In this document: piece by piece, positions 17,757 to 28,555 of the stretch | Layout: each line of letters opens with the position of its first letter | How positions within the stretch are numbered: the first letter of the stretch is position 1 | NCBI RefSeq assembly: GCF_030177935.1 | Contig: NZ_CP089974.1 | Location: 1,984,001-2,048,000 of the forward strand | Reading direction: 5' to 3' | Source: Moraxella haemolytica | Lineage (GTDB): Bacteria > Pseudomonadota > Gammaproteobacteria > Pseudomonadales > Moraxellaceae | DNA length: 64,000 nucleotides | Position numbers and translations under genes: made by a program | Notes under the pieces: model-generated | The model's input: the letters and a program-made list of their open reading frames with translations, nothing else | Database searches by the model: none | What the model was told of the DNA's origin: nothing

Positions 17757-19109
17757 ATGAGCATTAGCACAGACAAACAACCCCATTGGAAAAAATTCAT
17801 CTGCCTTGCCTGCGGATATATTTATGATGAGCAAGCTGGCGACCCCACCAGCGGACTACCTGCTGGCACTCGCTTTGATGATATCCCTGACGACTGGCAT
17901 TGCCCTGTGTGTGGCGTTACTAAAGATGGTTTTGAGCCTTATGATGAGCATCAAATCAGCAGTACTGACAGCACGCATAAACAAGGCGTTGTCATCATCG
18001 GTGCAGGCTTGGCTGGTTGGAGCGTGGTTGATGCCCTACGCACGCTAAATAAAGACATTCCCATCACGCTCATCTGTGCTGACTTGGGCGACCGTTATCA
18101 TAAACCCATGCTATCTGTCGCCATCTCTCAGGGCAAGACCGCCCAAGAGCTTGTTCGAACCACAGCGGTACAATCAGCTAAAGACAACCAAATCACACTA
18201 TTGGCAAACACTGTCGTTACTAGCATTGATACCGCCACACAAACAGTGCATACGCCTAGCGACAGCATAAGCTATGATCATCTGGTGCTTGCCATTGGGG
18301 CGACGCCTGCCTATCCGCCTACCATCAACCCAAAAGCGACTTGGCATGTCAATAATCTTGAGCAATTTAGCAAACTACAAACAGCCCTTAACCATCAAGA
18401 CACACCAAGACACATCGCCATCATCGGTGCTGGCATGGTTGGCACCGAACTTGCCGAAGACCTAATCAATGCAGGGCATACCGTCAGTTTGATTGATGTT
18501 AATGCTTATCCATTATCTGCCATGTTGCCTGTGGTGGCAGGCGAACGCATTTTAGCTGCCATCATAAATAAAGGCATCAGTTGGCTAGGTTCAAGCATGG
18601 TAAAAGCCATCAGTGAGAACCAATCTGGCGGTCATGACATCACGCTACACGATGGCACAGACAGCGAGCAGACTGTACACGCTGATGAAGTGATTGTGGC
18701 GACAGGGCTTGTCATTGACGAGCAACTCCCCACCCAAGCAGGTCTTGACTTTGACAGACGCACAGGCATCGCCATCAATCCTGCTACCTTGCAGACGAGC
18801 GTGCCGAACATCTATGCCTTGGGCGACTGCATCAGCATCCATGGCACGCCTTGTCGCTATGTCGCACCACACCGAGCCCAAGCTACCGCCATTGCTTATG
18901 AAATCTTGGGCCTACCCCATGCAGGATACGAGCATAAAGCACCAATGATTCGCCTAAAAAATAAGAGCATCAATGTTACCGCCAATGGCAATCCACGAGC
19001 AGATGGTGATTGGCATATCATCAAAGATGATAAGGACGAGCTGTCTCTTGAGCTACATGATGGCGGTCAAGTCATCGCCAAAGCCCTACTCAAATCCCCT
19101 CAAAGCTAA
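17757..19109 (+). CDS. Rubredoxin-rubredoxin reductase fusion protein
   Basis: A 450-residue protein. ATG 17757 is chosen because AAGG lies 6 bp upstream; the frame also stays open 26 codons further upstream. Residues about 13-60 are a rubredoxin with iron ligands CLAC and CPVC. From about residue 80 comes an FAD/NAD(P)-dependent reductase with two Rossmann motifs ([25 protein letters not shown]) and the late FAD motif NIYALGD. It would pass electrons from NAD(P)H through FAD to its own rubredoxin, supporting alkane hydroxylation or oxygen/superoxide detoxification. In Acinetobacter the two activities are separate adjacent genes (rubA, rubB); here they are one polypeptide. The partner enzyme is not in the window. 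Confidence 0.9.
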   Translation: MSISTDKQPHWKKFICLACGYIYDEQAGDPTSGLPAGTRFDDIPDDWHCPVCGVTKDGFEPYDEHQISSTDSTHKQGVVIIGAGLAGWSVVDALRTLNKDIPITLICADLGDRYHKPMLSVAISQGKTAQELVRTTAVQSAKDNQITLLANTVVTSIDTATQTVHTPSDSISYDHLVLAIGATPAYPPTINPKATWHVNNLEQFSKLQTALNHQDTPRHIAIIGAGMVGTELAEDLINAGHTVSLIDVNAYPLSAMLPVVAGERILAAIINKGISWLGSSMVKAISENQSGGHDITLHDGTDSEQTVHADEVIVATGLVIDEQLPTQAGLDFDRRTGIAINPATLQTSVPNIYALGDCISIHGTPCRYVAPHRAQATAIAYEILGLPHAGYEHKAPMIRLKNKSINVTANGNPRADGDWHIIKDDKDELSLELHDGGQVIAKALLKSPQS

Positions 19110-19136
19110 ACTCATCACTCACTCACAACCAAAATG

Positions 19137-19171
19137 AAACACCTTACACGCCATAAGGTGTTTAATTTTTG
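19137..19171 (+). terminator. Terminator after the rubredoxin fusion gene
   Basis: The perfect 10-bp stem AAACACCTTA / TAAGGTGTTT is followed by a T-rich run (AATTTTTG). Confidence 0.85.
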
Positions 19172-19319
19172 TAAATCATTGTCAATTTAGCCCCACACAG
19201 CACCAAAGTCCACTATAATAACAAGACCAATAAAAAGCATCTGTGATATTGGTCGTATTCTAAGCGATGAAGCTGTTCGCTTAATTTTTCATTGATTTTT
19301 TTGATACTAAGGAATGTTT

Positions 19320-21164
19320 ATGTGCGGTATCGTTGGGGCCATTCGTAGCCAAGCTAATGTTGTTGATTTTTTGACCGATGGTCTAAAACGCCTAGAATAT
19401 CGAGGCTATGATTCATCTGGTATCGCTGTGTATAGCGAAAATGAAAACAAAATCAAACGGGTTCGCCGTGTTGGTCGTGTGGCACTCATGGAAGAAGCAG
19501 CCAAAGCCAAAGGGTTATTTAGCAACATCGGTATCGGGCACACTCGCTGGGCAACGCACGGTGGCGTAACAGAGCCAAACGCTCACCCACACATCTCAGG
19601 CGGTACGATTGCGGTGGTGCATAACGGCATCATTGAGAATTTTGAGGCGGAGCGTACTCGCTTAGAAGCATTGGGGTTCCATTTTGAATCCCAGACTGAC
19701 ACCGAAGTCATCGCCCACAGCATTCACCACGAATACACCCAAAATGGTGGTCATCTTTACCGTGCCGTTCAGACTGCCTGCTCTCGCTTTCATGGTGCTT
19801 ATGCCATCGCTGTCATCACCCCAAACGACCCAACCAAAATGGTGGTCGCTCGCATGGGTTGTCCGCTACTCATCGGTTTTGGCGAGCATGAAGTATTCAT
19901 TGCATCTGATGTGTCGGCGGTGGTGTCATTTACTCGTCAAGTCAGCTACCTAGAAGATGGCGACATTGCCTTACTTAGTGCAGACGGCATCGAAACCCTG
20001 CTAGATAAAGACGGCAACACCCCACAGCGTCAAATCAAAACCTCTCAGCTATCATTGGCAAGCCTTGAGCTAGGTCCATACAGCCACTTCATGCAAAAAG
20101 AAATCAATGAACAACCAAGAGCGGTTGCTGATACGGCAGAGATTTTCTTGGACGGTGGCTTTATTGCCAAGAATTTTGGCGAAAATGCCCCAGAGGTATT
20201 CTCCAAGATTAACAGCATTAAGATTCTCGCCTGCGGTACTTCGTACTATGCCGCTTTGACGGGCAAATATTGGCTAGAATCCATCGCCAAAATTCGCTGT
20301 GATGTTGAGATTGCCAGCGAATATCGCTATCGTGATGTCATCGCCGACCCAAGCGAGCTGATCATCACCATCAGTCAGTCAGGCGAGACACTAGACACAA
20401 TGGAAGCCTTAAAATACGCCATCAGTGAAGGTCATGAATACAGCCTATCTGTCTGCAATGTCATGGAGTCTGCCCTACCACGCAATAGCACGCTTGCCAT
20501 CTATACCCGTGCAGGGGCAGAGATTGGCGTAGCAAGCACCAAAGCCTTTACCACACAGCTTGTGATCTTATTTGGTCTGGCAGTAACCTTAGGCAGGTTG
20601 CGTGGACACATCAGCGATGAGCAGGTGGCACAATATGGCGAAGAGCTACGCCTACTGCCCGGTAGCATTCAGCACGCCCTAAATCTTGAGCCACAGCTTT
20701 CTACTTGGGCACAAAAATTCGCCACCAAACCATCAGCATTATTCTTAGGTCGTGGCATTCACTACCCAATCGCCCTAGAAGGGGCATTAAAACTAAAAGA
20801 GCTGACCTACATTCATGCAGAAGCCTATCCAGCAGGCGAGCTAAAGCATGGTCCGCTAGCACTTGTTGATGAAAATATGCCTGTGGTGGTCATCGCACCA
20901 AACGATAAGCTACTCGATAAAGTCAAAGCCAATATGCAAGAAGTCGGTGCAAGGGGTGGCGAGCTGTTTGTTCTGACCGACCTTGACAGCGACTTTACCG
21001 AGACCGAAGGGGTTCATGTAATCCGTACACCACGCCATGTCGGTGTGCTATCGCCCATCGTTCATACCATCGCCGTACAGCTACTGTCCTATCATGTCGC
21101 TTTGGTGCGTGGCACTGATGTTGATAAACCAAGAAATCTGGCAAAATCGGTAACAGTTGAATAG
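19320..21164 (+). CDS. glmS: Glutamine-fructose-6-phosphate aminotransferase (isomerizing)
   Basis: A 614-residue cytoplasmic enzyme that makes glucosamine-6-phosphate from fructose-6-phosphate and glutamine, the first step to UDP-GlcNAc. ATG 19320 is preferred over ATG 19314: it places the catalytic Cys directly after Met (MCGIVGA), as in the family, and sits 6 bp after AGGA. Residues about 2-220 are the class II amidotransferase domain (HTRWATHG). The rest holds two SIS sugar-isomerase domains ([35 protein letters not shown]) and the C-terminal [13 protein letters not shown]. The window also encodes rapZ, whose E. coli homologue controls glmS through small RNAs. Confidence 0.97.
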   Translation: MCGIVGAIRSQANVVDFLTDGLKRLEYRGYDSSGIAVYSENENKIKRVRRVGRVALMEEAAKAKGLFSNIGIGHTRWATHGGVTEPNAHPHISGGTIAVVHNGIIENFEAERTRLEALGFHFESQTDTEVIAHSIHHEYTQNGGHLYRAVQTACSRFHGAYAIAVITPNDPTKMVVARMGCPLLIGFGEHEVFIASDVSAVVSFTRQVSYLEDGDIALLSADGIETLLDKDGNTPQRQIKTSQLSLASLELGPYSHFMQKEINEQPRAVADTAEIFLDGGFIAKNFGENAPEVFSKINSIKILACGTSYYAALTGKYWLESIAKIRCDVEIASEYRYRDVIADPSELIITISQSGETLDTMEALKYAISEGHEYSLSVCNVMESALPRNSTLAIYTRAGAEIGVASTKAFTTQLVILFGLAVTLGRLRGHISDEQVAQYGEELRLLPGSIQHALNLEPQLSTWAQKFATKPSALFLGRGIHYPIALEGALKLKELTYIHAEAYPAGELKHGPLALVDENMPVVVIAPNDKLLDKVKANMQEVGARGGELFVLTDLDSDFTETEGVHVIRTPRHVGVLSPIVHTIAVQLLSYHVALVRGTDVDKPRNLAKSVTVE

Positions 21165-21181
21165 CCCATTAGCCCATACAT

Positions 21182-21217
21182 AAAAAAGGCGAATTGCTTT
21201 ATCAGCTCGCCTTTTTT
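21182..21217 (+). terminator. Terminator after glmS
   Basis: The 11-bp stem AAAAAAGGCGA / TCGCCTTTTTT has a 14-nt loop and ends in a T run. The A-rich left arm means it may also serve the convergent gene. Confidence 0.85.
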
Positions 21218-21286
21218 ATGTCTCATCAAATAACCAAAATACCAATCGCACAGTAACAAAAACTACATGGGCATTTTATAATCAAT

Positions 21287-22033
21287 CTACACCAACCCCA
21301 CCACCGCACTGATTGGTAGATGGTCGGATAAATTTGACCACGGAATGCCAGCATGAACAGTGGCGTGATGGACTTTTAGGTTTCGTACATAGATGCGATC
21401 AAGGCTTAATACAGGCATTTTGGCAGGATAGGTGGCAGGATACGCCCCATGAATGTCATAAAACGCCTCCACCATGCCTAAAGATTCTAAAACCTTGGTT
21501 GATTTTTTTGTCCAATCATTAAAATCTCCTGCCAAAATCAAAGGGGTATCTTTGTTGATATTGCCATCAATATAATCAATGATGGCTTGATACTGTTTCA
21601 CTCTATCCATGTGAAGCAGGTTTAAATGAACACACAGCACCACGACAGGCACACCCCAGCCATCAGGATACACCTCACAATGCAACACCCCTCGCTTTTC
21701 TAGGCGAGTTACTGTGATATTGACATTATGCTTGGGGTCAAGTGGGTGGCAAGACAGCACAGCATTGCCATGATGACCGTGTTCGTACTGTGCATTTTTA
21801 CCATAGCTGTCAGCATATGACAAATACTCACCAAACCATTCATGTTGCGACTGATTAGGATACTCATTAAAAGCAACCGCTCGTTTTAGGTTTTGTCCTT
21901 GTACCTCTTGTAAGCACAAAATATCAGGATTAAGGGACTTAATCGCCCCTGCCATACCATCTAGCTTAACAAGGCGATTAAAAGGAGACATACCTTTATG
22001 GATATTATAACTGGTAACAGTAATGGGGTTCAT
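21287..22033 (-). CDS. Endonuclease/exonuclease/phosphatase (EEP) family protein
   Basis: A 248-residue hydrolase of the EEP fold. Visible active-site motifs are YNIHKG near the start, LQEVQG (metal-binding Glu), AGDFND and the C-terminal SDHLPI. ATG 22033 is used; the frame could also start at TTG 22054, and neither has a good ribosome site. Family members of this size resemble E. coli YbhP and act on DNA, phospholipid or phosphodiester substrates, so the substrate is open. No signal peptide is obvious. It is convergent with glmS. Confidence 0.8.
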   Translation of the reverse strand: MNPITVTSYNIHKGMSPFNRLVKLDGMAGAIKSLNPDILCLQEVQGQNLKRAVAFNEYPNQSQHEWFGEYLSYADSYGKNAQYEHGHHGNAVLSCHPLDPKHNVNITVTRLEKRGVLHCEVYPDGWGVPVVVLCVHLNLLHMDRVKQYQAIIDYIDGNINKDTPLILAGDFNDWTKKSTKVLESLGMVEAFYDIHGAYPATYPAKMPVLSLDRIYVRNLKVHHATVHAGIPWSNLSDHLPISAVVGLV

Positions 22034-22260
22034 GGGGCATGATATTTTTAGCAATAAACAAATCAGTCATTGTAGCACGATTTTTGGCACATTTTTTATC
22101 TGACTATCAATTTTATCTCAACTTCAAAGCTCCCAAAAACTGACACCCACAAATAGCACAGCCCAAACCAAAATAAAATCCCCAAAAAACACCGCCCGTC
22201 ATTGCAAATTGTCCTACTCGCCCTTATAATTTTATAACATTTATTCATATTGGACATACC

Positions 22261-24363
22261 ATGAGCATTGATTTTAACCACAACAACTTTGATTCACGCT
22301 TACGCTTAGTAGATTTTAGTAAAGCCAGCCCCCAACAACTTGCAGATGACATTACGCACGCACTTGGTGTTGCTCATGCGTTTTTGGATAAAATAGAGCA
22401 AGCAGAAACGGGCGGTATGCCACTTGCCATCATTGATGAATTTGACAGCCTAAACCACGCCATTCATCGCCCTTTTGGTGTGCTATCACATCTCAATAGC
22501 GTCATGAATAATGACGAGATTCGCCATGTTCATCACGAGATTTTGCCAAAACTCAGTGAGTTTGGTGTGCGTGTTGGTCAATCAAAACCTTTGTACGACT
22601 TGTATAAATCCGTGGAAAGCCAGTTGTCTGACAGTAACGACATCGCTCGTGTGCGTGCTGTCACTCTTGCCTTGCAAGGCTTTGATTTATCAGGAGTGAG
22701 CCTACCTGATCACAAAAAAGCCCAATTTGCCGACATTCAAAGCGAGTTGTCGCTACTGTCTGCTAAGTTTTCAGACAATGTGCTAGATGCCAGTGCTGCT
22801 TTTGCCCTGCCACTAACACAGGCTCAATTAGACGGCATCACCCCAAGCGGACTTGCCCTATTAAAAGCAGCAGGCGACAACTACAAAGCCAAGCACCCCA
22901 CAGCCACTTTGCCAACTGACTATGTCGCCACACTGGATATGCCGATGTATCTGGCAGTCATGCAGTACGCCACCGACCGCAACCTGCGTGAAACGCTATA
23001 TCACGCCTACAACACACGAGCATCTGACCAGATGACTTTTGATGGCGAAAAAGACGGCAAGCCTAGCAAATTTGACAACAGCGACATCATGACACGCATT
23101 CTAACCTTGCGTGCCAAACAAGCTGCCCTGCTTGGCTTTGATAACTACACCCAAGTATCGCTCGCCACCAAGATGGCAGATACCCATGAAGAAATTGAAA
23201 CTTTCTTATTAAATCTTGCTGATAAGGCACGACCTTTTGCTGAAGCGGACTTAGCACAAGTTAAAGACTTTGCCAAAACTTTAGGGATTGATGAAGTCCA
23301 ACCATGGGACATTCCATTCATCAGCGAAAAGTTACAAAATGCCAAATACAGCCTAGACAACGAGGCAATTCGCCCTTACTTCCCTGTACCTGTGGTGCTA
23401 GAGGGTATGTTTAATATCATTGATACGCTGTTTGGTGTACGCTTTATTGCCAAAGATGCACCAACTTGGCATGATGATGTGCAGTTTTTTGAGGTGCATG
23501 ACAAAGATGGCTTGATTGGCGGTGTTTACATTGACCTATATGCTCGTGCGGGCAAATCAGGTGGTGCATGGTTGTCAGATTTTCAAAACAAGCACGCCAC
23601 CTTGGCAGGCGATGAGACCCTACCTGTATGCTTTGTTGTAGGCAACTTCTCGCCTGCCGTCGATGGCAAGCCAAGCCTACTGACCCATGACGAGGTTTTA
23701 ACTTTATTCCATGAATTTGGTCATGCTCTGCATCATTTATTGACCAAAGTCAGTATCGCCGATGTCTCTGGCATCAGTGGCGTGGAGTGGGATGCAGTTG
23801 AGCTACCCAGCCAGTTTATGGAAAACTTTGCTTGGGATAGTGATGGCATTGCCAAAATCAGTCGTCATGTCAAAACAGGCGAGCCACTACCTAGTGATAA
23901 GCTATCTGCGATGCTTGCTGCCAAAAACTTCCAGTCAGGCTTGCAAACACTGCGTCAGATTGAGTTCGCTTTATTTGACCTGCGTATCCACACAGGTAAT
24001 CTAGACAACTACGCCCAAATCTTAGACACCCTGCATAAAGTCCGCCAAGAGGTATCGGTCATCATACCACCTGCCAATAACCGCTTTGGTAATGGGTTTG
24101 CCCATATCTTTGCAGGTGGTTATGCTTCAGGCTATTATTCTTATAAATGGGCAGAGCTGTTATCGGCAGATGCTTTTGGCTTGTTTGAGGCGAATGCCGA
24201 TACCGTAGGCGTGCTAAACCCTGCCATAGGTCAAGCGTTTTATCATCATATCCTAGCGATGGGCGGGTCACGCACAGCCAAAGAGAATTTCATGGCCTTT
24301 GCTGGGCGTGAGGCACAGATTGATGCCTTACTGCGTCATAGTGGCTTTACCGAGGCGGCGTGA
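22261..24363 (+). CDS. prlC: Oligopeptidase A (M3 metallopeptidase)
   Basis: A 700-residue cytoplasmic zinc peptidase that degrades short peptides, including cleaved signal peptides. The HEFGHALHH sequence (about residue 483) supplies the zinc-binding HExxH, with the third ligand Glu in the following helix (GVEWDAVELPSQFME). The long helical N-terminal half fits the M3 fold. A GGA-containing ribosome site precedes ATG 22261. Its stop overlaps the next start (TGATG), so prlC and the YheV-like gene are coupled. Confidence 0.95.
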   Translation: MSIDFNHNNFDSRLRLVDFSKASPQQLADDITHALGVAHAFLDKIEQAETGGMPLAIIDEFDSLNHAIHRPFGVLSHLNSVMNNDEIRHVHHEILPKLSEFGVRVGQSKPLYDLYKSVESQLSDSNDIARVRAVTLALQGFDLSGVSLPDHKKAQFADIQSELSLLSAKFSDNVLDASAAFALPLTQAQLDGITPSGLALLKAAGDNYKAKHPTATLPTDYVATLDMPMYLAVMQYATDRNLRETLYHAYNTRASDQMTFDGEKDGKPSKFDNSDIMTRILTLRAKQAALLGFDNYTQVSLATKMADTHEEIETFLLNLADKARPFAEADLAQVKDFAKTLGIDEVQPWDIPFISEKLQNAKYSLDNEAIRPYFPVPVVLEGMFNIIDTLFGVRFIAKDAPTWHDDVQFFEVHDKDGLIGGVYIDLYARAGKSGGAWLSDFQNKHATLAGDETLPVCFVVGNFSPAVDGKPSLLTHDEVLTLFHEFGHALHHLLTKVSIADVSGISGVEWDAVELPSQFMENFAWDSDGIAKISRHVKTGEPLPSDKLSAMLAAKNFQSGLQTLRQIEFALFDLRIHTGNLDNYAQILDTLHKVRQEVSVIIPPANNRFGNGFAHIFAGGYASGYYSYKWAELLSADAFGLFEANADTVGVLNPAIGQAFYHHILAMGGSRTAKENFMAFAGREAQIDALLRHSGFTEAA

Positions 24364-24599
24364 TGCGTTATCAATCCAACCGTCCAAAACGCCAGTTTCT
24401 CGCTGGCGTTGCCTGCCCAAAATGTCGCACCATGGACGCTATCGTACAGATTCAAGTTTTTCTCCCTGAATTTGACGAATGGATAGAATGCACTGCCTGC
24501 AACCACAGCGAACGCCGTCCCACCATCGATGAGACCGCCACCATGCGTGAACAAGATGGTTTCACACCTGATGGCGTGGGCGTGGTGAAGTTTAAATAA
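24363..24599 (+). CDS. yheV: YheV-like putative zinc-ribbon protein (DUF2387)
   Basis: A 78-residue protein with ATG 24363 inside the prlC stop (TGATG). Two CxxC pairs, CPKC (about residue 18) and CTAC (about residue 44), form a likely zinc ribbon. The sequence ends with a conserved-looking charged tail. The biochemical role of the family is unknown. Its position between prlC and pdxH and the tight coupling suggest expression with prlC. Confidence 0.85.
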   Translation: MRYQSNRPKRQFLAGVACPKCRTMDAIVQIQVFLPEFDEWIECTACNHSERRPTIDETATMREQDGFTPDGVGVVKFK

Positions 24600-24611
24600 G
24601 TGAGCAACATC

Positions 24612-25244
24612 ATGAACCTGCACGACATTCGAGAAGAATACAGCAAACAAGAGTTGGACAAATCACACTGCCATGACCACCCCATTGAGCAGTTTAAGAT
24701 TTGGTTAAACGAGGCAATGGCCACTAAGGTCAATGAGCCTACTGCCATGAACATCGCTACCATTGATGCCAACGGTCGCCCAAGTAATCGCATGGTTTTA
24801 TTAAAAGAAGTCAATGATGACGGCTTTGTGTTTTTTAGCAACTACCACAGTCGCAAAGGTCAAGCATTATCACACAGCCCTTATATCGCCATCACTTTTT
24901 TTTGGGCAGAATTAGAACGCCAAGTGCGTATTGAAGGCATGGTAGAAAAACTTGATGAGCAAGCATCTGATGAGTATTTTAACAGTCGTCCCTACACCAG
25001 TCGCATCGGTGCATGGGCAAGTGAACAAAGCCAAGTCATCAGCGACAAATCCGTCATCGTCAAGCGTGCTGCCATGTTTGGCATCAAACACCCCCTGCAT
25101 GTGCCTCGACCAACACACTGGGGGGGCTATCTGGTGCGAGCAGATGCCATTGAGTTTTGGCAAGGTCGCCCCTCTCGCCTGCACGACCGCATTCGCTATC
25201 GCCTAGATGGCGATGATTGGGTGATTGAACGCCTTGCTCCTTAG
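24612..25244 (+). CDS. pdxH: Pyridoxamine 5'-phosphate oxidase
   Basis: A 210-residue FMN enzyme that oxidises pyridoxine/pyridoxamine 5'-phosphate to pyridoxal 5'-phosphate. Seen are the FMN-binding region ([20 protein letters not shown]), SRKGQAL, and the C-terminal signature [15 protein letters not shown] with a terminal RLAP. ATG 24612 is chosen; GTG 24600 would add four residues. It lies 12 bp after the YheV-like gene and is probably in the same transcript. The cofactor it makes is used by CysK in this window. Confidence 0.95.
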   Translation: MNLHDIREEYSKQELDKSHCHDHPIEQFKIWLNEAMATKVNEPTAMNIATIDANGRPSNRMVLLKEVNDDGFVFFSNYHSRKGQALSHSPYIAITFFWAELERQVRIEGMVEKLDEQASDEYFNSRPYTSRIGAWASEQSQVISDKSVIVKRAAMFGIKHPLHVPRPTHWGGYLVRADAIEFWQGRPSRLHDRIRYRLDGDDWVIERLAP

Positions 25245-25443
25245 GCTTGTGCATCATTAATAGCAACTGCGATATAGGCTGTAGAATGTGTAAACTAAAG
25301 CCCGACAGCTAAAGTAAGACTAGCGAACGGCTCTACATCAAGATACAGCTTGTCAGATATATCTGGCATTGTTAAAAGCACACACCAATCAAAACAGGCA
25401 CAAAAAGTAGCAGTCAAAAATTGGTTGACCCACCCAAGCATAC

Positions 25444-25470
25444 AAAAAAATAAGGGCGGATATACGCCCC
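25444..25470 (-). terminator. Terminator after plsB
   Basis: Read on the minus strand, the stem GGGCG / CGCCC is followed by a T-rich run (TTATTTTTTT), 17 bp beyond the plsB stop. Confidence 0.75.
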
Positions 25471-25486
25471 GATTTTGCCAACTGCT

Positions 25487-28099
25487 CTATGACCGCTTTG
25501 ACTTACCAAAAATATTCTTAGCATTCATCTGCTCGATGGCGGTTGCGATGTCGCCATCATTTAAACTTGCTGTATGGCGAAGCAACTGCATCATGTCAGG
25601 AGTTAATACAAACTTGGCATTTTGGGCGATATTATCAATCCGCTCATCAAAGACCACCACACCTGTGTCATCCATCCGTATGTAACCTAGACGCTGCAAG
25701 GTGTCAATAAAACTTGTGAACAATGCCTTATCAAACATATCTGGCAAATCATCTGCATATAACACCGAGATTCGCTGTCCAAGTACATGGCACAGATTAA
25801 CCACTTGCTCTGCCGTCAAGCGACCACTACCCTGCTCTGATAATAATGCTAATGCCATAAAATAGCGTTCAAGACTCTGCTGAGCGGCACTTGCCAATAC
25901 GATGAGTTGTTGATAGCTATCCGAGTTGGTCTCAGGCACACCCAGAACACCATCACCCAAATCCACAATAACCGCTTCATCAATCAGTACAGACAAGATT
26001 TTATCGGTTAGCTTGCCAGTATTTTTTAGGGCGGTGTTTAAGAATAATTCGGCTTGCAAGAATGGATACATCAGCTCAACAATGGCGTCTAGCTTACTAC
26101 GATAAATGCGACCATTACGCTGTACCAATGCCGCTAAAAAACTTGCCATGATGAACACATGCAAAATGTTGTTTCTAAAATAGCTCAGTAGCGGTGCTTG
26201 CTTGTCTGCCACACGAATCATATCACCCAAGACATGGGGCGTGCGTTCGATGAGTTTTAATTTTTCACCATAAGCTATAATCTCTTTGGGCGATAAATCC
26301 GTAATATAGGTATCTGCATCATAAGGTAAGGCGTTGGCGATGCGTTGATACAGGGCAAGCTGTTCGGTGCATTGCTCTTCATCTAAGGCGGCTTTTGGTG
26401 TGGACAACAATACCAACGCCAAAAGCGATACAGGATTAACCACCGCAGATTTATTGATATTTTGTAATACTTTTACGCCCAAGTTTTGTACCATGGCGTG
26501 GGTATTTTTGATGTTTGTTGGGCTTCGGTCTTGGGGCTTGACCGAAAATTTGGTTATAAAATCATCTAAATAAAGCGGTTCGCCAAAGGACAGATTCACC
26601 GTGCCAAAGACACGCTCAATCTTGCGTGCAGCTTTTAAAATCCCTAGCCAGTTTTCAGACTCCTTTGGTTTACCCTTTAGCTCACCCACATAAGTTGCCC
26701 CCTCCATGATGCGTTCATAGCTAATGTAAGTAGGGATAAATACCACCGGTTTGGCAGGCTCACGCAGATGGCTGTTTACCGTCATCGCCAACATACCCAG
26801 CTTCGGTGGCAACAAGCGACCCGAACGAGAACGCCCGCCTTCGATGAAATACTCCATCGGCACCGCCCTTTGCATCAGGCTATGTACATATTCTTTAAAC
26901 ACCGTGCTATAAAGAGCATTGCCTTTAAAGCTACGACGCATAAAGAATGCTCCGCCATTTCGTAGCATCTGACCAAGCACAGGAATATTTAGGTTCTCGC
27001 CTGCGGCAATATGCGGAATACGAAGCCCTCGCTTATAAATCACATAAGATAACAGCAGATAATCCATGTGACTGCGATGGCACGGAACATAGACGACCTG
27101 ATGGTCAGGAGCAAGTCGTCTGACTCGCTCAAAATTACGCACCTCAACACCATCATACAGACGAGTCCATAACCATGTCAAAAAATGGTCAAAAAATCTT
27201 AACACCGAGTGCGAATAATCGCTAACGATTTCGTTAATGTAGCCTGCTGCTTCTTTTTTAACAGCAGCGATGGATTTGCCAGATTCTACTGCTTGCTTTT
27301 CGATGGCAGCCAACACCACAGGTGATGATAAAATTTTTCCCGCTTCGTTGCGTCTATCGGATAAATCAGGGCCAACGATACTGGTGTGTTGCTTATCCAA
27401 AAACCCTTTTAACCTTAGATGAATGGTGCAAGGTAGATTGTCGCTCACCCCTGCTTTGGCATCTTTGATGAGTGTTTGTAGTGATTTAGCTTCAGAGAAT
27501 CGCACAAAGGTATCACGCCCCATGACACCGATATTAAACAGCTGTTTAGGAATGCTAGGCGAACGCCACTCATCAGCAAACAGCAAACGAAACATGGATT
27601 CTTCTTTATCAGGGGCACGCCCCCACAAGATGGTAACTGGTATCAAATTAACATCAAAATCAGGATTATTAAGACAAATCTCAACCAGTCTTTGTAAGCG
27701 TGGAGAGACACTTTCTTCACGGTCTTTGTTACGCCCACGCAAAAAAATCATCGCAGATGACTCCGCCAAAAGCAGATGATTGACCTGTGCCAAGGCTGAT
27801 GGCAACTCCAGCTCATCTGTCATCATGCCCACCAACAGACTGTTTGAACGAGAGTAATCTCGTATCACATAAAAAGTCGGATTGTCATTGTCAATAACAG
27901 GTGCATGACCTATCACGGTCGGCTTAACCATCAAAGACAGGCTTTTTGCAGAGGTTTTGCGGTAGGCATTTGGACTCTCCCCTGTCTTTTTTGGGGTGGT
28001 TTTGGTGGTATCATGCTCATCATGTGCCGTCAGTGGCGATGCAGTTTTTTTTCCAAAACCTAGTAGGTTAGTCAATTTTGATTTGGGCAGTTTTAACAT
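25487..28099 (-). CDS. plsB: Glycerol-3-phosphate 1-O-acyltransferase
   Basis: An 870-residue inner-membrane enzyme catalysing the first acylation of glycerol-3-phosphate in phospholipid synthesis. The acyltransferase block is clear: catalytic HRSHMD (about residue 343), then GAFFMRR, FIEGGRSRSG and VFIPTYISYE. Length fits the long PlsB family rather than PlsY. The N terminus is basic and low in complexity (LTNLLGFGKKTASPLTAHDE). It lies alone, divergent from tesB across a 456-bp gap. Confidence 0.95.
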   Translation of the reverse strand: MLKLPKSKLTNLLGFGKKTASPLTAHDEHDTTKTTPKKTGESPNAYRKTSAKSLSLMVKPTVIGHAPVIDNDNPTFYVIRDYSRSNSLLVGMMTDELELPSALAQVNHLLLAESSAMIFLRGRNKDREESVSPRLQRLVEICLNNPDFDVNLIPVTILWGRAPDKEESMFRLLFADEWRSPSIPKQLFNIGVMGRDTFVRFSEAKSLQTLIKDAKAGVSDNLPCTIHLRLKGFLDKQHTSIVGPDLSDRRNEAGKILSSPVVLAAIEKQAVESGKSIAAVKKEAAGYINEIVSDYSHSVLRFFDHFLTWLWTRLYDGVEVRNFERVRRLAPDHQVVYVPCHRSHMDYLLLSYVIYKRGLRIPHIAAGENLNIPVLGQMLRNGGAFFMRRSFKGNALYSTVFKEYVHSLMQRAVPMEYFIEGGRSRSGRLLPPKLGMLAMTVNSHLREPAKPVVFIPTYISYERIMEGATYVGELKGKPKESENWLGILKAARKIERVFGTVNLSFGEPLYLDDFITKFSVKPQDRSPTNIKNTHAMVQNLGVKVLQNINKSAVVNPVSLLALVLLSTPKAALDEEQCTEQLALYQRIANALPYDADTYITDLSPKEIIAYGEKLKLIERTPHVLGDMIRVADKQAPLLSYFRNNILHVFIMASFLAALVQRNGRIYRSKLDAIVELMYPFLQAELFLNTALKNTGKLTDKILSVLIDEAVIVDLGDGVLGVPETNSDSYQQLIVLASAAQQSLERYFMALALLSEQGSGRLTAEQVVNLCHVLGQRISVLYADDLPDMFDKALFTSFIDTLQRLGYIRMDDTGVVVFDERIDNIAQNAKFVLTPDMMQLLRHTASLNDGDIATAIEQMNAKNIFGKSKRS

Positions 28100-28387
28100 G
28101 GCTTGAATGTGTCGTTATGATTGGTGATATTTTACCATTTTTTATGGCATTGGGCGACAAAAGTTATCAAGAAAATCACCGAAATAATGCTATAATAATG
28201 CACATTTGTACACATTTGTTATACTATCAAGGCAAGGACTCTGTTTGGTGGCAGATTGGGTAAATTGTTGGCAACCCTACGCACACAACCGTATTTTCGG
28301 CTATTTTTTGGATAGCATTCCCCAATCAGTCAGATGATTCATGTAAAATTCATACACAAAAAGGCAATATAATTACCCCCATAAATA

Positions 28388-28416
28388 TTGACAATAGAAA
28401 AAGGCAATTAGATAAT
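28388..28416 (+). promoter_or_regulatory. Sigma-70-type promoter upstream of tesB
   Basis: A perfect -35 TTGACA (28388-28393), a 17-bp spacer and GATAAT (28411-28416). It would give an untranslated leader of about 130 nt before tesB. The rest of the 28100-28555 gap is AT-rich; I see no other gene in it. Confidence 0.65.
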
Positions 28417-28555
28417 ATCAGCTTTTTTAATTCGCACAAATCATCAACACAAGATAAATACCAAACAGGTCTGCATGATTGCTTGTTTTTTGTGTTTTAG
28501 CCTGCTTGTTTTTATTATTGAACATTATTCACCAAATAGTTAGTAGCTCTCTGCC

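Noticed and set aside
28078-28263. 61-codon plus-strand ORF overlapping the plsB start
   Set aside because: It overlaps a firm gene on the other strand, has no ribosome site, and its composition looks random.
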